From Polytrichum commune (taxonomy: Eukaryota; Streptophyta; Polytrichopsida; Polytrichales; Polytrichaceae): a DNA stretch of 64,000 nucleotides. Where the stretch lies: NCBI GenBank assembly GCA_950295325.1, contig OX485806.1, positions 49,161,169-49,225,168 on the forward strand. Direction: 5' to 3'. Positions 45,596 to 55,547 of the stretch are shown here, piece by piece. The notes under the pieces were generated by a model. The model saw only the letters and a list, made by a program, of their open reading frames with translations, had not been told where the DNA came from and did not search any database. The position numbers were made by a program, and so were the translations under genes. Position 1 is the stretch's first letter, and every line of letters starts with the position of its first letter.

Positions 45596-47879
45596 AATTA
45601 TCTTCTTTTGTTTTCATTTCCAATTCTTTGTTCTCATGTTTTCTAATGTGTAGGTGCATTCACCGTGAGCTTGTCGTGAAGAATACTCTTCATTTTTCGT
45701 CCTTGCCTACATTCTTTGATGATTGGATCGATGACACCTCAAAGCTTTGTGTGTACACTCCCATGCAACTTGTAAAATTCCCACGGGTGCATTTGGTGGC
45801 TGGTGGTTGGTACTTGGATTGCTCTCGTGGATTCGTTCCCGACGTAAAAGAAACCCCCTCTACGAAAGCCTCGCTTCCTCTGCCCTGAGGTAATTGAATT
45901 GGAGGAAGAGCCGGAAGAAGATGAGAATCCCCCTCCTCCCATCATTGACAAGGAGGTTGCACCGGTGAAGGCCAAGGCCAAAGGCAAGAAAGTGGCCTCC
46001 AGTCAAGTCTCCACCCGCTCTTACACAAAGGCCTCCGTTCTGGGCACCGCAGCTCCAGCTACCACGGTTGTGAGAAGACCAATGGCAACTCCTTCTGCCC
46101 TTTCTCAGGACCATGTTCCGTCCCATAGCGGTGTCACCATTCCATCCGTGCCGCGAAAGGGGAAGGCTATTGCTCCGGATACCTCCGCAACTTCTTCGGA
46201 GAAGTCCTCGTCTCTTTTTTTGATAGAGAATGTTGACATGGGGGACCTCATAGAGGATCTCATGCGATCTAAAGTTCCCCCTCTCGCTTACCGCCGCATC
46301 CAAGAATTCCTCACTAAGGTACGTAAAACATTATCTTGTTTACCCGTTCTTTTATTTTAATTCAACACTTGTTTTGTTATATTTTTCCTTGGATTTTTTC
46401 TTTCCAGGTTGGAGCGGGTCGTACTCGTCCTAATACCAAGGCTAAGGTGCACACAAGGCTTGATCTACTCTTTGCAGATGTGTCTAAGAACCTTCGTGTA
46501 CCGGACATCTCCTCATCATCGTTGGATGTTCTCCAATGGAACAAGCGTTCTTCCTCTTACTTTGAGGTTCTGTTTGCCTTTGCAAACGCCAACCTCCATG
46601 ACGACGGCGTTCTTGTCTTTCCACATGCCACTGATCCTGACGTGTCTAGATCCATACATGACTGGGCACATACAGAGGACTTCTACGTTGCCGAAGACTA
46701 GTTCGGCATGAATGACCTCGACCTTCAATCGCCTACTAATCCATCGGAGTTGGTAATTCTTTTCTTCCCTCATCGTCTTGTATTCTTGTTTTTTTTCCCT
46801 TGCATTTTTGTATTCCTAATTCAAATTTTTTTTCATGTTTTCCAGACTCGCAAGTTCTTTATCAAGGTTCTCGTGCGTAATGACTCTTTTTTTAATGTCC
46901 GGACCTCGAACTTCGAAAACCTGGCTTACAATCTCAAGAGAGATGGTTGGCTCAATAGCTTCGCCGATTCGAAGAACCAATCGCTGAGGGAAGATGGCGT
47001 GCCTTGGAGAGGTGCTCGTGAAAAGGGCCCCGAGTTTTACTTCATCATTTTCTCCGCTCTCACAGACAAGGACGACATTATCATGAATTGGCAATGTGGC
47101 CTTGGTTGGTTTTTCTTCTCCTTGTTTCTCATGACTTTGTTTTGCTTTGTTTTGCTTTCTTTTTTTATTGTTACATTCTCCATTCATTACCTTATGCTCA
47201 CATTTTCGGATTTCGTTCTTCTAGGAGGTTCCGTCATTGCATGTCGATCTATTCAACGCCATATTGTGGCGCTTCAGTCGGATATCGATATCTTCAAGTC
47301 CATCCTCCTACCAATGCGTGAGACTGACCAAGAACACACTTCAGAGCGTGCTGCCCCACAACGAGGATCGGTTTTTGCTCCTCCTCCCCGGAAGATGGCG
47401 AAGCGCAATTTCGATTTGCTGTGTGCGTAAGTTCGTTCTTGGCTTCTAACTTGCTTTGTTCGATTTTTGTCTTCTCCATTCCGAATGTTTGGCTTGTGCT
47501 AATTTTTTTGTTGTCTCTTTCTATATTTTCAGAGTCCATATTGAAAGCCCGATTCGTGTCCTTAATGCGGACATGTTTTCAACTCCTTCGACGACATTTG
47601 AGCTCCCTTCTTATGCTGCTGACATTGCCTATGTTTTGGCGGAAGCACCGTCCTCACCTTCTAGTCGCACCCGCCCTTTCAACAAATTAGTTTTGGATTT
47701 TCTAGACATAGAGGCCGACCAGGGCGAGGAAAGTGATAGACATGGTAGTCCAAGTTCTTGACTACGCCTCGTACGTTTGAAACCTACATCACCTATGTAT
47801 TCTCTATGTTCAAGTGTTTTATAATTTCATTCCCTGAATTTCCATGACTCTTGTTCTCACCACATGGTTCGGCCTAACT

Positions 47880-49790
47880 GTGTATAATGGCCACATCTTC
47901 ATTGAAATGATTTGAGGCATGTATGTTTGAGTGTATGTTTCATATGTATGGGATTCGGTAGGACCCTCTCGGATCCGAGTGGGTCATCGAGTATTACTTT
48001 GAAGAGCCAGATTTTGATAAAAATGTTTTAAGGCATATATGATTAAGTGTATATTTCATATGTTTTCGGTTTCGGCCTAGTTATGTATGGCTTAGGTCGG
48101 ACCCTCTCGGATCCGAGAGGGTCATCTATTAGGACTATGAAGGGCCAGATTTTTATTCAAATATTTTCAGGCATGTATGGAAAAATATATATTTCTTGTG
48201 TTTTCTATTTCGGCCAAGTTGTGTATGTGCTAGGGTAGGACCCTCTCGGATCCGAGAGGGTCATCTAGTGGGACTATATAGTACCATATTTTGATTCAAA
48301 TATTTTGAGGCATGTATGTAAAAGTATATATTTTTTGTGTTTTCTGTTTTGGCCAAGTTGTGTATGTGCAAGGGTAGGACCCTCTCGGATCCGAGAGGGT
48401 CATCTAGTGGGACTATATAGTGCCATATTTTGATTCAAATATTTTGAGGCATGTATGTAAAAGTATATATTTCTTGTGTTTTCTGTTTCGGCCAAGTTGT
48501 GTACGTGCTAGGGTAGGACCCTCTCGGATCCGAGAGGGTCATCCAGTGGGACTATATAGTGCCATATTTTGATTCTAATATTTTGAGGCATGTATGTAAA
48601 AATATGTATTTCTTGTGCTTTTTGTTTCGGCCAAGTTGTGTATGTGCTAGGGTAGGACCCTCTCGGATCCGAGAGGGTCATCCAGTGGGACTATATAGTG
48701 CCATATTTTGATTCAAATATTTTGAGGCATGTATGTAAAAATATATATTTCTTGTGTTTTCTGTTTCGGCCTAGTTGTGTATGTGCTAGGGTAGGACCCT
48801 CTCGGATCCAAGAGGGTCATCCAGTGGGACTATATAGTGCCATATTTTGATTCAAATATTTTGAGGCATGTATGTAAAAATATATGTTTCTTGTGTTTTC
48901 TGTTTCGGCCAAGTTGTGTATGTGCTAGGGTAGGACCCTCTCGGATCCGAGAGGGTGATCCAGTGGGACTATATAGTACCATATTTTGATTCAAATATTT
49001 TGAGGCATGTATGTAAAAGTATATATTTCTTGTGTTTTCTGTTTCGGCCTAGTTGTATATGTGCTAGGGTAGGACCCTGTCATATCCGAGAGGGTCATCG
49101 AGTATTACTTTGAAGGGCCAGATTTTCATTTACATATCTTGAGGCATGTAAGTTTATGTATATATTTCATATGTTTTCTGTTTCGGCATTTTATTTATGG
49201 GCTGGGGTAGGACCCTCTCGGATCCGAGAGGGTCATCGACTGGGACTATGAAGTGCCAGATTTTGATTCAAATATTTTGAGGCATTTATGTAATGGTATA
49301 TATTTCTTGTGTTTTCTGTTTTTGCCAAGTTGTGTATGTGCTAGGGTAGGACCCTCTCAGATCTGAGAGAGTCATCTTTTAGGACTATGAAGGGCCAGAT
49401 TTTGATTCAAATATTTTGAGGCATGTATGTAAAAGTATATATTTCTTGTGTTTTCTGTTTCGGCCTAGTTGTATATGGGCTAGGGTAGGACCCTGTCGTA
49501 TCCGAGAGGGTCATCGAGTATTACTTTGAAGGGCCAGATTTTCATTTACATATCTTGAGGCATGTAAGTTTATGTATATAATTCATATGATTTCTGTTTC
49601 GGCATTTTGTTTATGGGTTGGGGTAGGACCCTCTCGGATCCGAGAGGGTCATCGATTGGGACTATGAAGGGCCAGATTTTGATTCAAATATTTTGAGGCA
49701 TCTATGTAATAGTATATATTTCATATGTTTTCTGTTTAGGCCTAGTTGTGTATGGGCTGGGTGGGACCCTCTCGTTTGGTCTATGTGTGT
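47880..49790. repeat. 139-bp palindromic satellite, 3' flank array (~14 units)
   Basis: Palindromes at about 47962, 48099, 48238, 48377, 48516, 48655, 48794, 48933, 49072, 49209, 49348, 49487, 49626 and 49764. Units here form a distinct subfamily ('gtgggactatatagtgccatattttg', in parts GTGGGACTATATAGTGCC and CAAATATTTTGAGGC) but keep the same palindrome. Two units (49,072 and 49,487) share a mutated left arm and appear to be a segmental duplication. Confidence 0.95.
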
Positions 49791-50340
49791 GCACTAGTTT
49801 GGTGGTTAGTGTCGGGTAGGACAACTTGGGGTTCACGGGTTCAACATTTTGTTTTCTTTTTTGAATTTTTCATGTTATGGTGTTGGACTAGTTAGGGACC
49901 CTCTCGGTTCCGAGAGGGTCCATGGGTTGGGGGGTTGATCATGATTTTATGCATGTGGTATTATAGCCGTAATGCTATATATTGCATCCAGGTCATTATG
50001 AGGTGTATTACGTAGGATCCCCTAATTAAGTTAAGGCTATACATGTAGGATGTGTGGTTATGTGGATGGTTCCAACTACATTGTTGGTAGGATCAACTAT
50101 TTTGTATCTTGGCTAGAATTAGCCACTCTTGCAACCGAGAGGGTCTTAGGCTAGGAATGTAGGACCAGATTATCCAATTTCGTTTTCAAAGCTTTCATTT
50201 GTGGATAGTTTCAATTACTTGGTGGTTACTAGGTTAAACTATTTTGTATTTTGGATGGAATTAGACCCTCTCGGAACCGAGAGGGTCTTAGGCTATTAAT
50301 GTAGGCCAAGATTATGGGCATTATGATAAATATTGCATCC
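49790..50340. repeat. Dispersed palindrome variants (GGTTCC and GGAACC centres)
   Basis: GACCCTCTCGGTTCCGAGAG at about 49,898, a half-decayed copy near 50,129 and GACCCTCTCGGAACCGAGAG near 50,265 lie outside the 139-bp spacing. They sit in partly duplicated ~180-bp DNA with 'aggctaggaatgtagg'-type blocks. Confidence 0.75.
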
Positions 50341-50749
50341 CCCCTTCATTATATGGTGTACTAGCTAGGATCTCCTACTCAAGTTAGGATTTTCCATAGT
50401 AATGTAATGCACTCAAATCAAATCAAACATCATAGCAATGATGGTCACCTCCCCTTCCACCCTTTTTACAATGGAGGACTTCCAAGCACATGCCCTTCAC
50501 AACAAATGCAACTTTTCATTGCATTCTCCTACTCCATTCTGGTGAGTGTTCGGACTCTCCCCCTTTGAATTTTTGTTCATGTTTTTTTAGGCCAGATTTG
50601 TGGGTTTAATGCATAAGATGTAATTCTATGTTTCGGTTTTCCCTCTTGGACCCGAAAAGGTGTATGGTATGCAAGATTGTTGGGTTTCATGCATAAGATG
50701 GAGTTTTGTGTTTGAATTTTTTGTGGCTACTTTGGACTTCAATGTTGAA

Positions 50750-52125
50750 TGCGTGTTATTGTATATAGGTTGGACTTGTGTGTGTGTGTATGTGGTTGGA
50801 TTGGACACTCTTCCTTCAAGTATTTAGGACCAGATTTTGTACTTCATTGTTGAATGCTTGTTTGTGTATATAGGTTGGACTTTTGTGTATGTGTATGTGG
50901 CTGGATTGGACCCTCTTCCTTCAAGTACTTAGGACCAGATTTGGAATTCATTATTGAATGCTTGTTTGTGTATATAGGTTGGACTTGTGTGTATATTTAT
51001 GTGGCTGGAATGGACCCTCTTCCTTCAAGTATTTAGGACCAGATTTGGAATTCAATGTTGAATGTTTGTTTGTGTATATAGATTGGACTTTTGTGTATGT
51101 GTATGTGGCTGGATTGGACCCTCTTCATTCAAGTACTTAGGACTAGATTTGGAATTCAATGTTGAATGCGTGTTAGTGTATATAGGTTGGACTTGTGTGT
51201 ATGTGTATGTGGATGGATTGGACACTCTTCCTTCAAGTATTTAGGACCAGATTTTGTACTTCATTGTTGAATGCTTGTTTGTGTATATAGGTTGGACTTT
51301 TGTGTATGTGTATGTGGCTGGATTGGACCCTCTTCATTCAAGTACTTAGGACCAGATTTTGGAATTCATTGTTGAATGCTTTATTGTGTATATAGGTAAG
51401 ACTAGTGTGTATGTTTATGTGGCTGGATTGGACCCTCTTCCTTCAAGTACTTAGGACCAGATTTGGAATTCATTGTTGAATGCTTGTTTGTGTATATAGG
51501 TTGGACTTGTGTGTATGTTTATGTGGATGGATTGGACCCTCTTCCTTCAAGTACTTAGGACCAGATTTTGGAATTCATTATTGAATGTTTGTTTGTGTAT
51601 ATAGGTTGGACTTTTGTGTATGTGTATGTGGCTGGATTGGACCCTCTTCATTCAAGTATTTAGGACCAGATTTGGAATTCATTGTTGAATGCATGTTTGT
51701 GTATATAGGTTGGACTTGTGTGTATGTTTATGTGGCTGGATTGGACCCTCTTCTTTCAAGTATTTAGGACCAGATTTGGAATTCAATGTTGAATGCTTGT
51801 TTGTGTATATAGGTTGGACTTTTGTGTATGTGTATGTGGCTGGAATGGACCCTCTTCATTCAAGTACTTAGGATCATATTTGGAATTCATTGTTGAATGC
51901 TTGTTTGTGTATATAGGTTGGACTTGTCTGTATGTTTATGTGGCTGGAATGGACCCTCTTCCTTCAATTACTTAGGACCAGATTTTGGAATTCATTGTTG
52001 AATGCTTGTTTGTGTATATAGGTAAGACTAGTTTGTATGTGTATGTGGCTGGATTGGACCCTCTTCCTTCAAGTATTTAGGACCAGATTTTGGATTTCAT
52101 TTTTGAAGTCCAAAATGTGTATATA
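50750..52125. repeat. 104-bp satellite (~13 units), palindrome-less relative
   Basis: The unit is 104 bp, for example consecutive starts at 50,854, 50,958 and 51,062, then 51,585, 51,689 and 51,793. It contains GGACCCTCTTCCTTCAAGTA, then 'cttaggaccagattttgga', 'gtttgtgtatataggttgga' and 'gtatgtggctgga'. The GGACCCTCT...CCAGATTTTG order matches the 139-bp satellite, but the right palindrome arm is gone. Open frames starting M(L/F)VCVYRLD are repeat artefacts. Confidence 0.92.
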
Positions 52126-52245
52126 GGTGAAACTAGTTTGTATGTGTATGTGGTTGGATTGGACTAGAGGGTTTTCCTTGAATTATTTAGGACCAGATTT
52201 TGGAAGTGTATGGGTTCCCATTTGCTATATGAGTCGGCCCCTTAC

Positions 52246-53221
52246 TGTCGCGCACCTCTCCATGAGGAGTGCCCGAAACACTATGGGCACAAGGGGGACC
52301 CCGGAGTGACACCCGGGACTTGTAGCGCCGTTGGTGAGAGGGCCCAAGTGATCCTAGTGTGGGTGAGGGGCCCGGGCGTTGGGAACGCCTCCCACCCACG
52401 GAGACTAGGAGGCATGAGGGTAAAGCCAAGAGCTATGCGTAGCTCATGGCGTGGTGATTCTAGAATGCTCAAGAACACCTCAATCGGAGGTGTGAGCTAG
52501 GAGTTATGGCCATTTGAGTGGGGCGCTGTCCCGGGACAGCGCCCTGGTACAGCAGTGCCTGGGAGTGATTCCCGGGACTGCCAAGGTTCAAACAGGCATA
52601 ACTTCCTCAAGACTTGCCCGAATGGGGCAAATGAGGAGTCCATCGGCATCTACGTGAAGCGTAGATGAAGATGGAGTGGTTAGTTGTTATGAGCGGACAT
52701 CATACAAGGAAGTTATGATGGTCTGAAGCTGCTGGGGGGGTTCTAGGCCCAGCAGCTAAAGGAAAATGTCCACTTGGCCCCAACTCTTGGTAGAGAGACA
52801 AGAGGTTGGTTGACGGTGGGGTAGGGGCCCCGCGTAAAGTCCTAGAGGCTTATATGGGTGAGGTGGTGTGGCCTCACCCACCCGAGGCCGAACGGCATGG
52901 TCTCCATGGGCTTTTGGCCCATTGTGAGGCCATAGTTGCCTAGTATGGTTCGGGTTGTTGTAGTGTTGCTCCGGCAATGCGATGATCAACATGGGATTGG
53001 ACTTCCATGGATGGAAGTCCACATCTAGGAATGGGTTACCGATTAAGGGGTGAGTCCCGAAAGTAAAGTAGGAGGGTTGGTTCCCCTCCTATGAGCTATA
53101 AGGTCCGGGGTAGGAGGAGCTAACCATTAGCATTGCGGAATGCGAAGGGTTAGCACTCGTAACCTTTGCTAGAAACAAAAATTGGCAAGATTATTAAGGG
53201 GGGCTAGCAAGGGTTGCGACA
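52246..53221 (-). mobile_element. Solo LTR, family A, with target duplication
   Basis: 976 bp. Read on plus it starts TGTCGCGCACC and ends TTGCGACA, the reverse of the copy at 25,232. The 5 bp on each side are CTTAC (52,241-52,245 and 53,222-53,226), a clean target duplication. It contains a perfect 24-bp palindrome (52,521-52,544; arm GGGCGCTGTCCC) and a hairpin with CGGCATCTACG arms. A ~37-bp host segment (AAGTGTATGGGTTCCCATTT...) occurs both at 52,205 and 53,270, flanking the insertion. Confidence 0.9.
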
Positions 53222-53462
53222 CTTACACCAGAATTTGGAAGTTTTTTTTTTGGATCATTTGTGTATGCTAAGTGTATGGGTTCCCATTTGCTATATGATT
53301 TGGCCCCTCACATATGATTATGGCTAACTCTCGGCCAAATTCCAGATTTCATTTATGTTGAGTTCATGTTTGGCTATTGGAGGAATCAAGCCCTCTCACC
53401 ACATTCGGTATCATGTGGGTAGGTAAGTTGATTCGGCCCTTACCCTACATTTTGAAGTTTAT

Positions 53463-54020
53463 TTGTTATTTATGTTGGATTATGTAGTTAGGCATTTGTC
53501 TCAGTTCCGAGAGGCTGCAAGTTTCGACCTCTTACACCAAATTTTGATTTTATTTTATTATGAATGTGTGTCCTTGTGTGACTCATCAGGTAACGCAAGA
53601 ACGCGCGCATTCCACGTCATCGTGCCACACGTATTGCATCTGGACCTAGATGTACAGTTGTCCGTATTAGTTCCCAACTTAGTGGTGGGTGCTACAAAGG
53701 ATTATGCGAGCCGGGAGAGGGCCTTTGACACCAAACGCCGTTTGTTGGTAATCGGCAAATTGAGGCTATGTAGCAAAGCATGGAAAAGGATTGTGGATAG
53801 GAGTGTGGAGTACAATGCTCTTCGTTTGGCGGCGCATGAGTACTCCATGGGTCCACATGCTCTCCCACAGTTGTGTTTGCCATGCGAACAGAACCTCGTC
53901 AAACTTTTTAAATTGAATTTCATGTTGTTCTCACAAAGCCGGCACCTAAACCCAAAAATTTCCAAGAGGATTTTGAGGTTGAACTTGGGGGATTTGTCTT
54001 TGCGTTCTTTGGCTAGCTAA
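53463..54020 (+). CDS. Possible F-box-like protein fragment
   Basis: 185-codon frame. The middle and end (from about residue 85) read like a plant F-box-type helical motif: RLLVIGKLRLCSKAWKRIVD, then SVEYNALRLAAHEYSM, where the 'R-L-x-S-K-A-W-x-x-I-V' pattern is typical. The first ~40 codons overlap DNA that resembles the preceding non-coding repeat. A CAG|GTAACGC acceptor-like site near 53,590 may mark the real exon start. No leucine-rich or kelch repeats follow. The family call is tentative. The frame ends before a possible poly(A) region (AATAAAATATTTTG, about 54,148). Confidence 0.35.
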   Translation: MLFMLDYVVRHLSQFREAASFDLLHQILILFYYECVSLCDSSGNARTRAFHVIVPHVLHLDLDVQLSVLVPNLVVGATKDYASRERAFDTKRRLLVIGKLRLCSKAWKRIVDRSVEYNALRLAAHEYSMGPHALPQLCLPCEQNLVKLFKLNFMLFSQSRHLNPKISKRILRLNLGDLSLRSLAS

Positions 54021-55547
54021 GGGATGAATTGGAAGGCTGTTATGGTGCGGTGGAGATCTATGGCATGTTCTAGAGTAGAGTATATAGCTACTTGAACTGA
54101 CTACCCATTTTTGTAAGTCTTGAGGTTGGCTACATTTTGTTGGCCAATAAAATATTTTGTTTATGGTATTTTGATTTCAATTGGTGACGTCAGCCCTAAT
54201 TTAATATGAAACATATACTATAAGATGTTTGATAACAAATGCAATCTTCCACGCCTATAGGATCCGTTGGTTTTTCGAACAATTCTGGATTATTATGTCC
54301 ACGGGAATGGGGTGCCTTTCCAAATATAAAATTCAAACTATCTCTAATTCCACGGAAAAAGGCACTGCTTCTCCTAAAATTACCCAACAAATCTCCGCTC
54401 TCTGCTCTCCGCTCTCTGCTCTACGCTCACACTACTAAGTTTCCCGGTCATATGCTCTATCCTGGATATACAATTCTCATAGAATTCCTTTGTTCCACCA
54501 TATTGTGTAGCCTACATTGGATACATTGTTGATCAAACAAAACTTGATGAGGCCAAAATTGGTGTTCTTTAAGACATATGCCTCGGCACTAGCTTGGATC
54601 CAAGCATGTTGCCAATCTTTGGAATTTTTTTGGCCCATGTAACATTTGAAGATAGATGTTTGTCACCCCCACTCTTCACCTTACTAAGCTTCATGTATAC
54701 ACCCCCCGCCAACTTGTTAATGCTCTTCAACCACATCACATTTTGCCATATCAAGAATCCACAATAATTGGCATGGGCTTGACACTCTTAACCATTTCCT
54801 TAATATCTCTTCCCTCCAAGGAATTGTTGGTGGTTGCCTTGGGCAACCATTTGGCCATAGAACCCCAACATCCAAAAACTTCCCGCATTTTCACTCAAAC
54901 ATTGAAAATTTGTTTCTAAGGTGGAAAATGTTATGAAAAAATTACTTGAAATTGAAAACCCCATTTTGGACCTTATTCTACACCCAAAAACCAAATCCTA
55001 TGAGATTTCTATCCCCAATAGATTTAGATCTATCCATTGCTAATCAAATGGAATTTTCCATGTCTTTCTTGATTCATTAGCCATTTTTTGTTTCCAAAAA
55101 TCTTAAAATTTCCACTTGATGCCATGGGGCACTCTACAGGATCTTTATGCACCAAGTGCAATGGATGGTATTTGTTTAAAGGTTATTTACATCCAACGCA
55201 TGATTTAAAAAATCCTTATAATTATTTAAATCTCTAAAATAACCTTATTTGTTTGCACTAAGGGAAGCTATCTTATGAGCAGTGAGCGGTAACACATGAA
55301 CAATGAATCCAAATTTAGTAAAGACACACGGGTTTAGGGTACATAACCAAAATTTTGACAAATTAATTGCATATTTTCAATTGTAAATTGCCAGTATTTT
55401 AAATGAAGTACAGGTAAAAGGGCCCTATTGCCATGGATAATTTAAAACACTTTCAATCCATTGCTAATTTTTATTAAAATAATCCAAACCAATACATGTC
55501 ATTTATTGACATCCTTATACATGTAGTTACAACCAACACTTGCACAA
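54021..55547. other. Intergenic DNA, no gene recognised
   Basis: Short frames only. It contains a CCGCTCTCTGCTCTCCGCTC block (54,397-54,432), complementary to one near 30,199, and a TATGAGCAGTGAGCGGTAA block near 55,277, complementary to one near 62,838. These may be ends of unrecognised transposons, but no target duplications match. Confidence 0.5.

Larger units (their letters stand above)
37554..47761 (+). pseudogene. Split gene: ParB-like region plus DNA-methyltransferase-like region
   Basis: Exons by GT-AG sites with matching phase: 37554-37631, 42227-42304, 42426-43003, 43097-43292, 43373-43570, 43672-43871, 44000-44241, 45654-46318, 46408-46752, 46846-47104, 47225-47426, 47533-47761; about 1,090 codons. 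Exon 3 has ENEFVMGYRDGD and, near residue 197, VWEGNHRLSAWW, like the GxHR motif of ParB/Srx folds. Exon 8 is a P/K/E-rich linker. Exon 9 has DLLFADVSK and LHDDGVLVFPHA, placed like motif IV and the following strand of N6/N4 methyltransferases; the catalytic (D/S/N)PP(Y/F) is not seen. The junction of exons 10 and 11 makes CGLGGSVIACR...RHIVAL, like motif I. Order IV then I is beta-class. Lesions: TGA 42,546, a -1 shift near 43,795, a shift at 45,843-45,890, TAG 46,699. First exon is least certain. Confidence 0.68.

Noticed and set aside
38690-49790. CRISPR-like array (palindromic direct repeats with spacers)
   Set aside because: The 'spacers' are near-identical and ~113 bp long, and the context is a plant split gene; this is a satellite.
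50854-51975. Series of 60-codon frames beginning M(L/F)VCVYRLD
   Set aside because: They repeat every 104 bp, exactly the satellite period; they are repeat artefacts.
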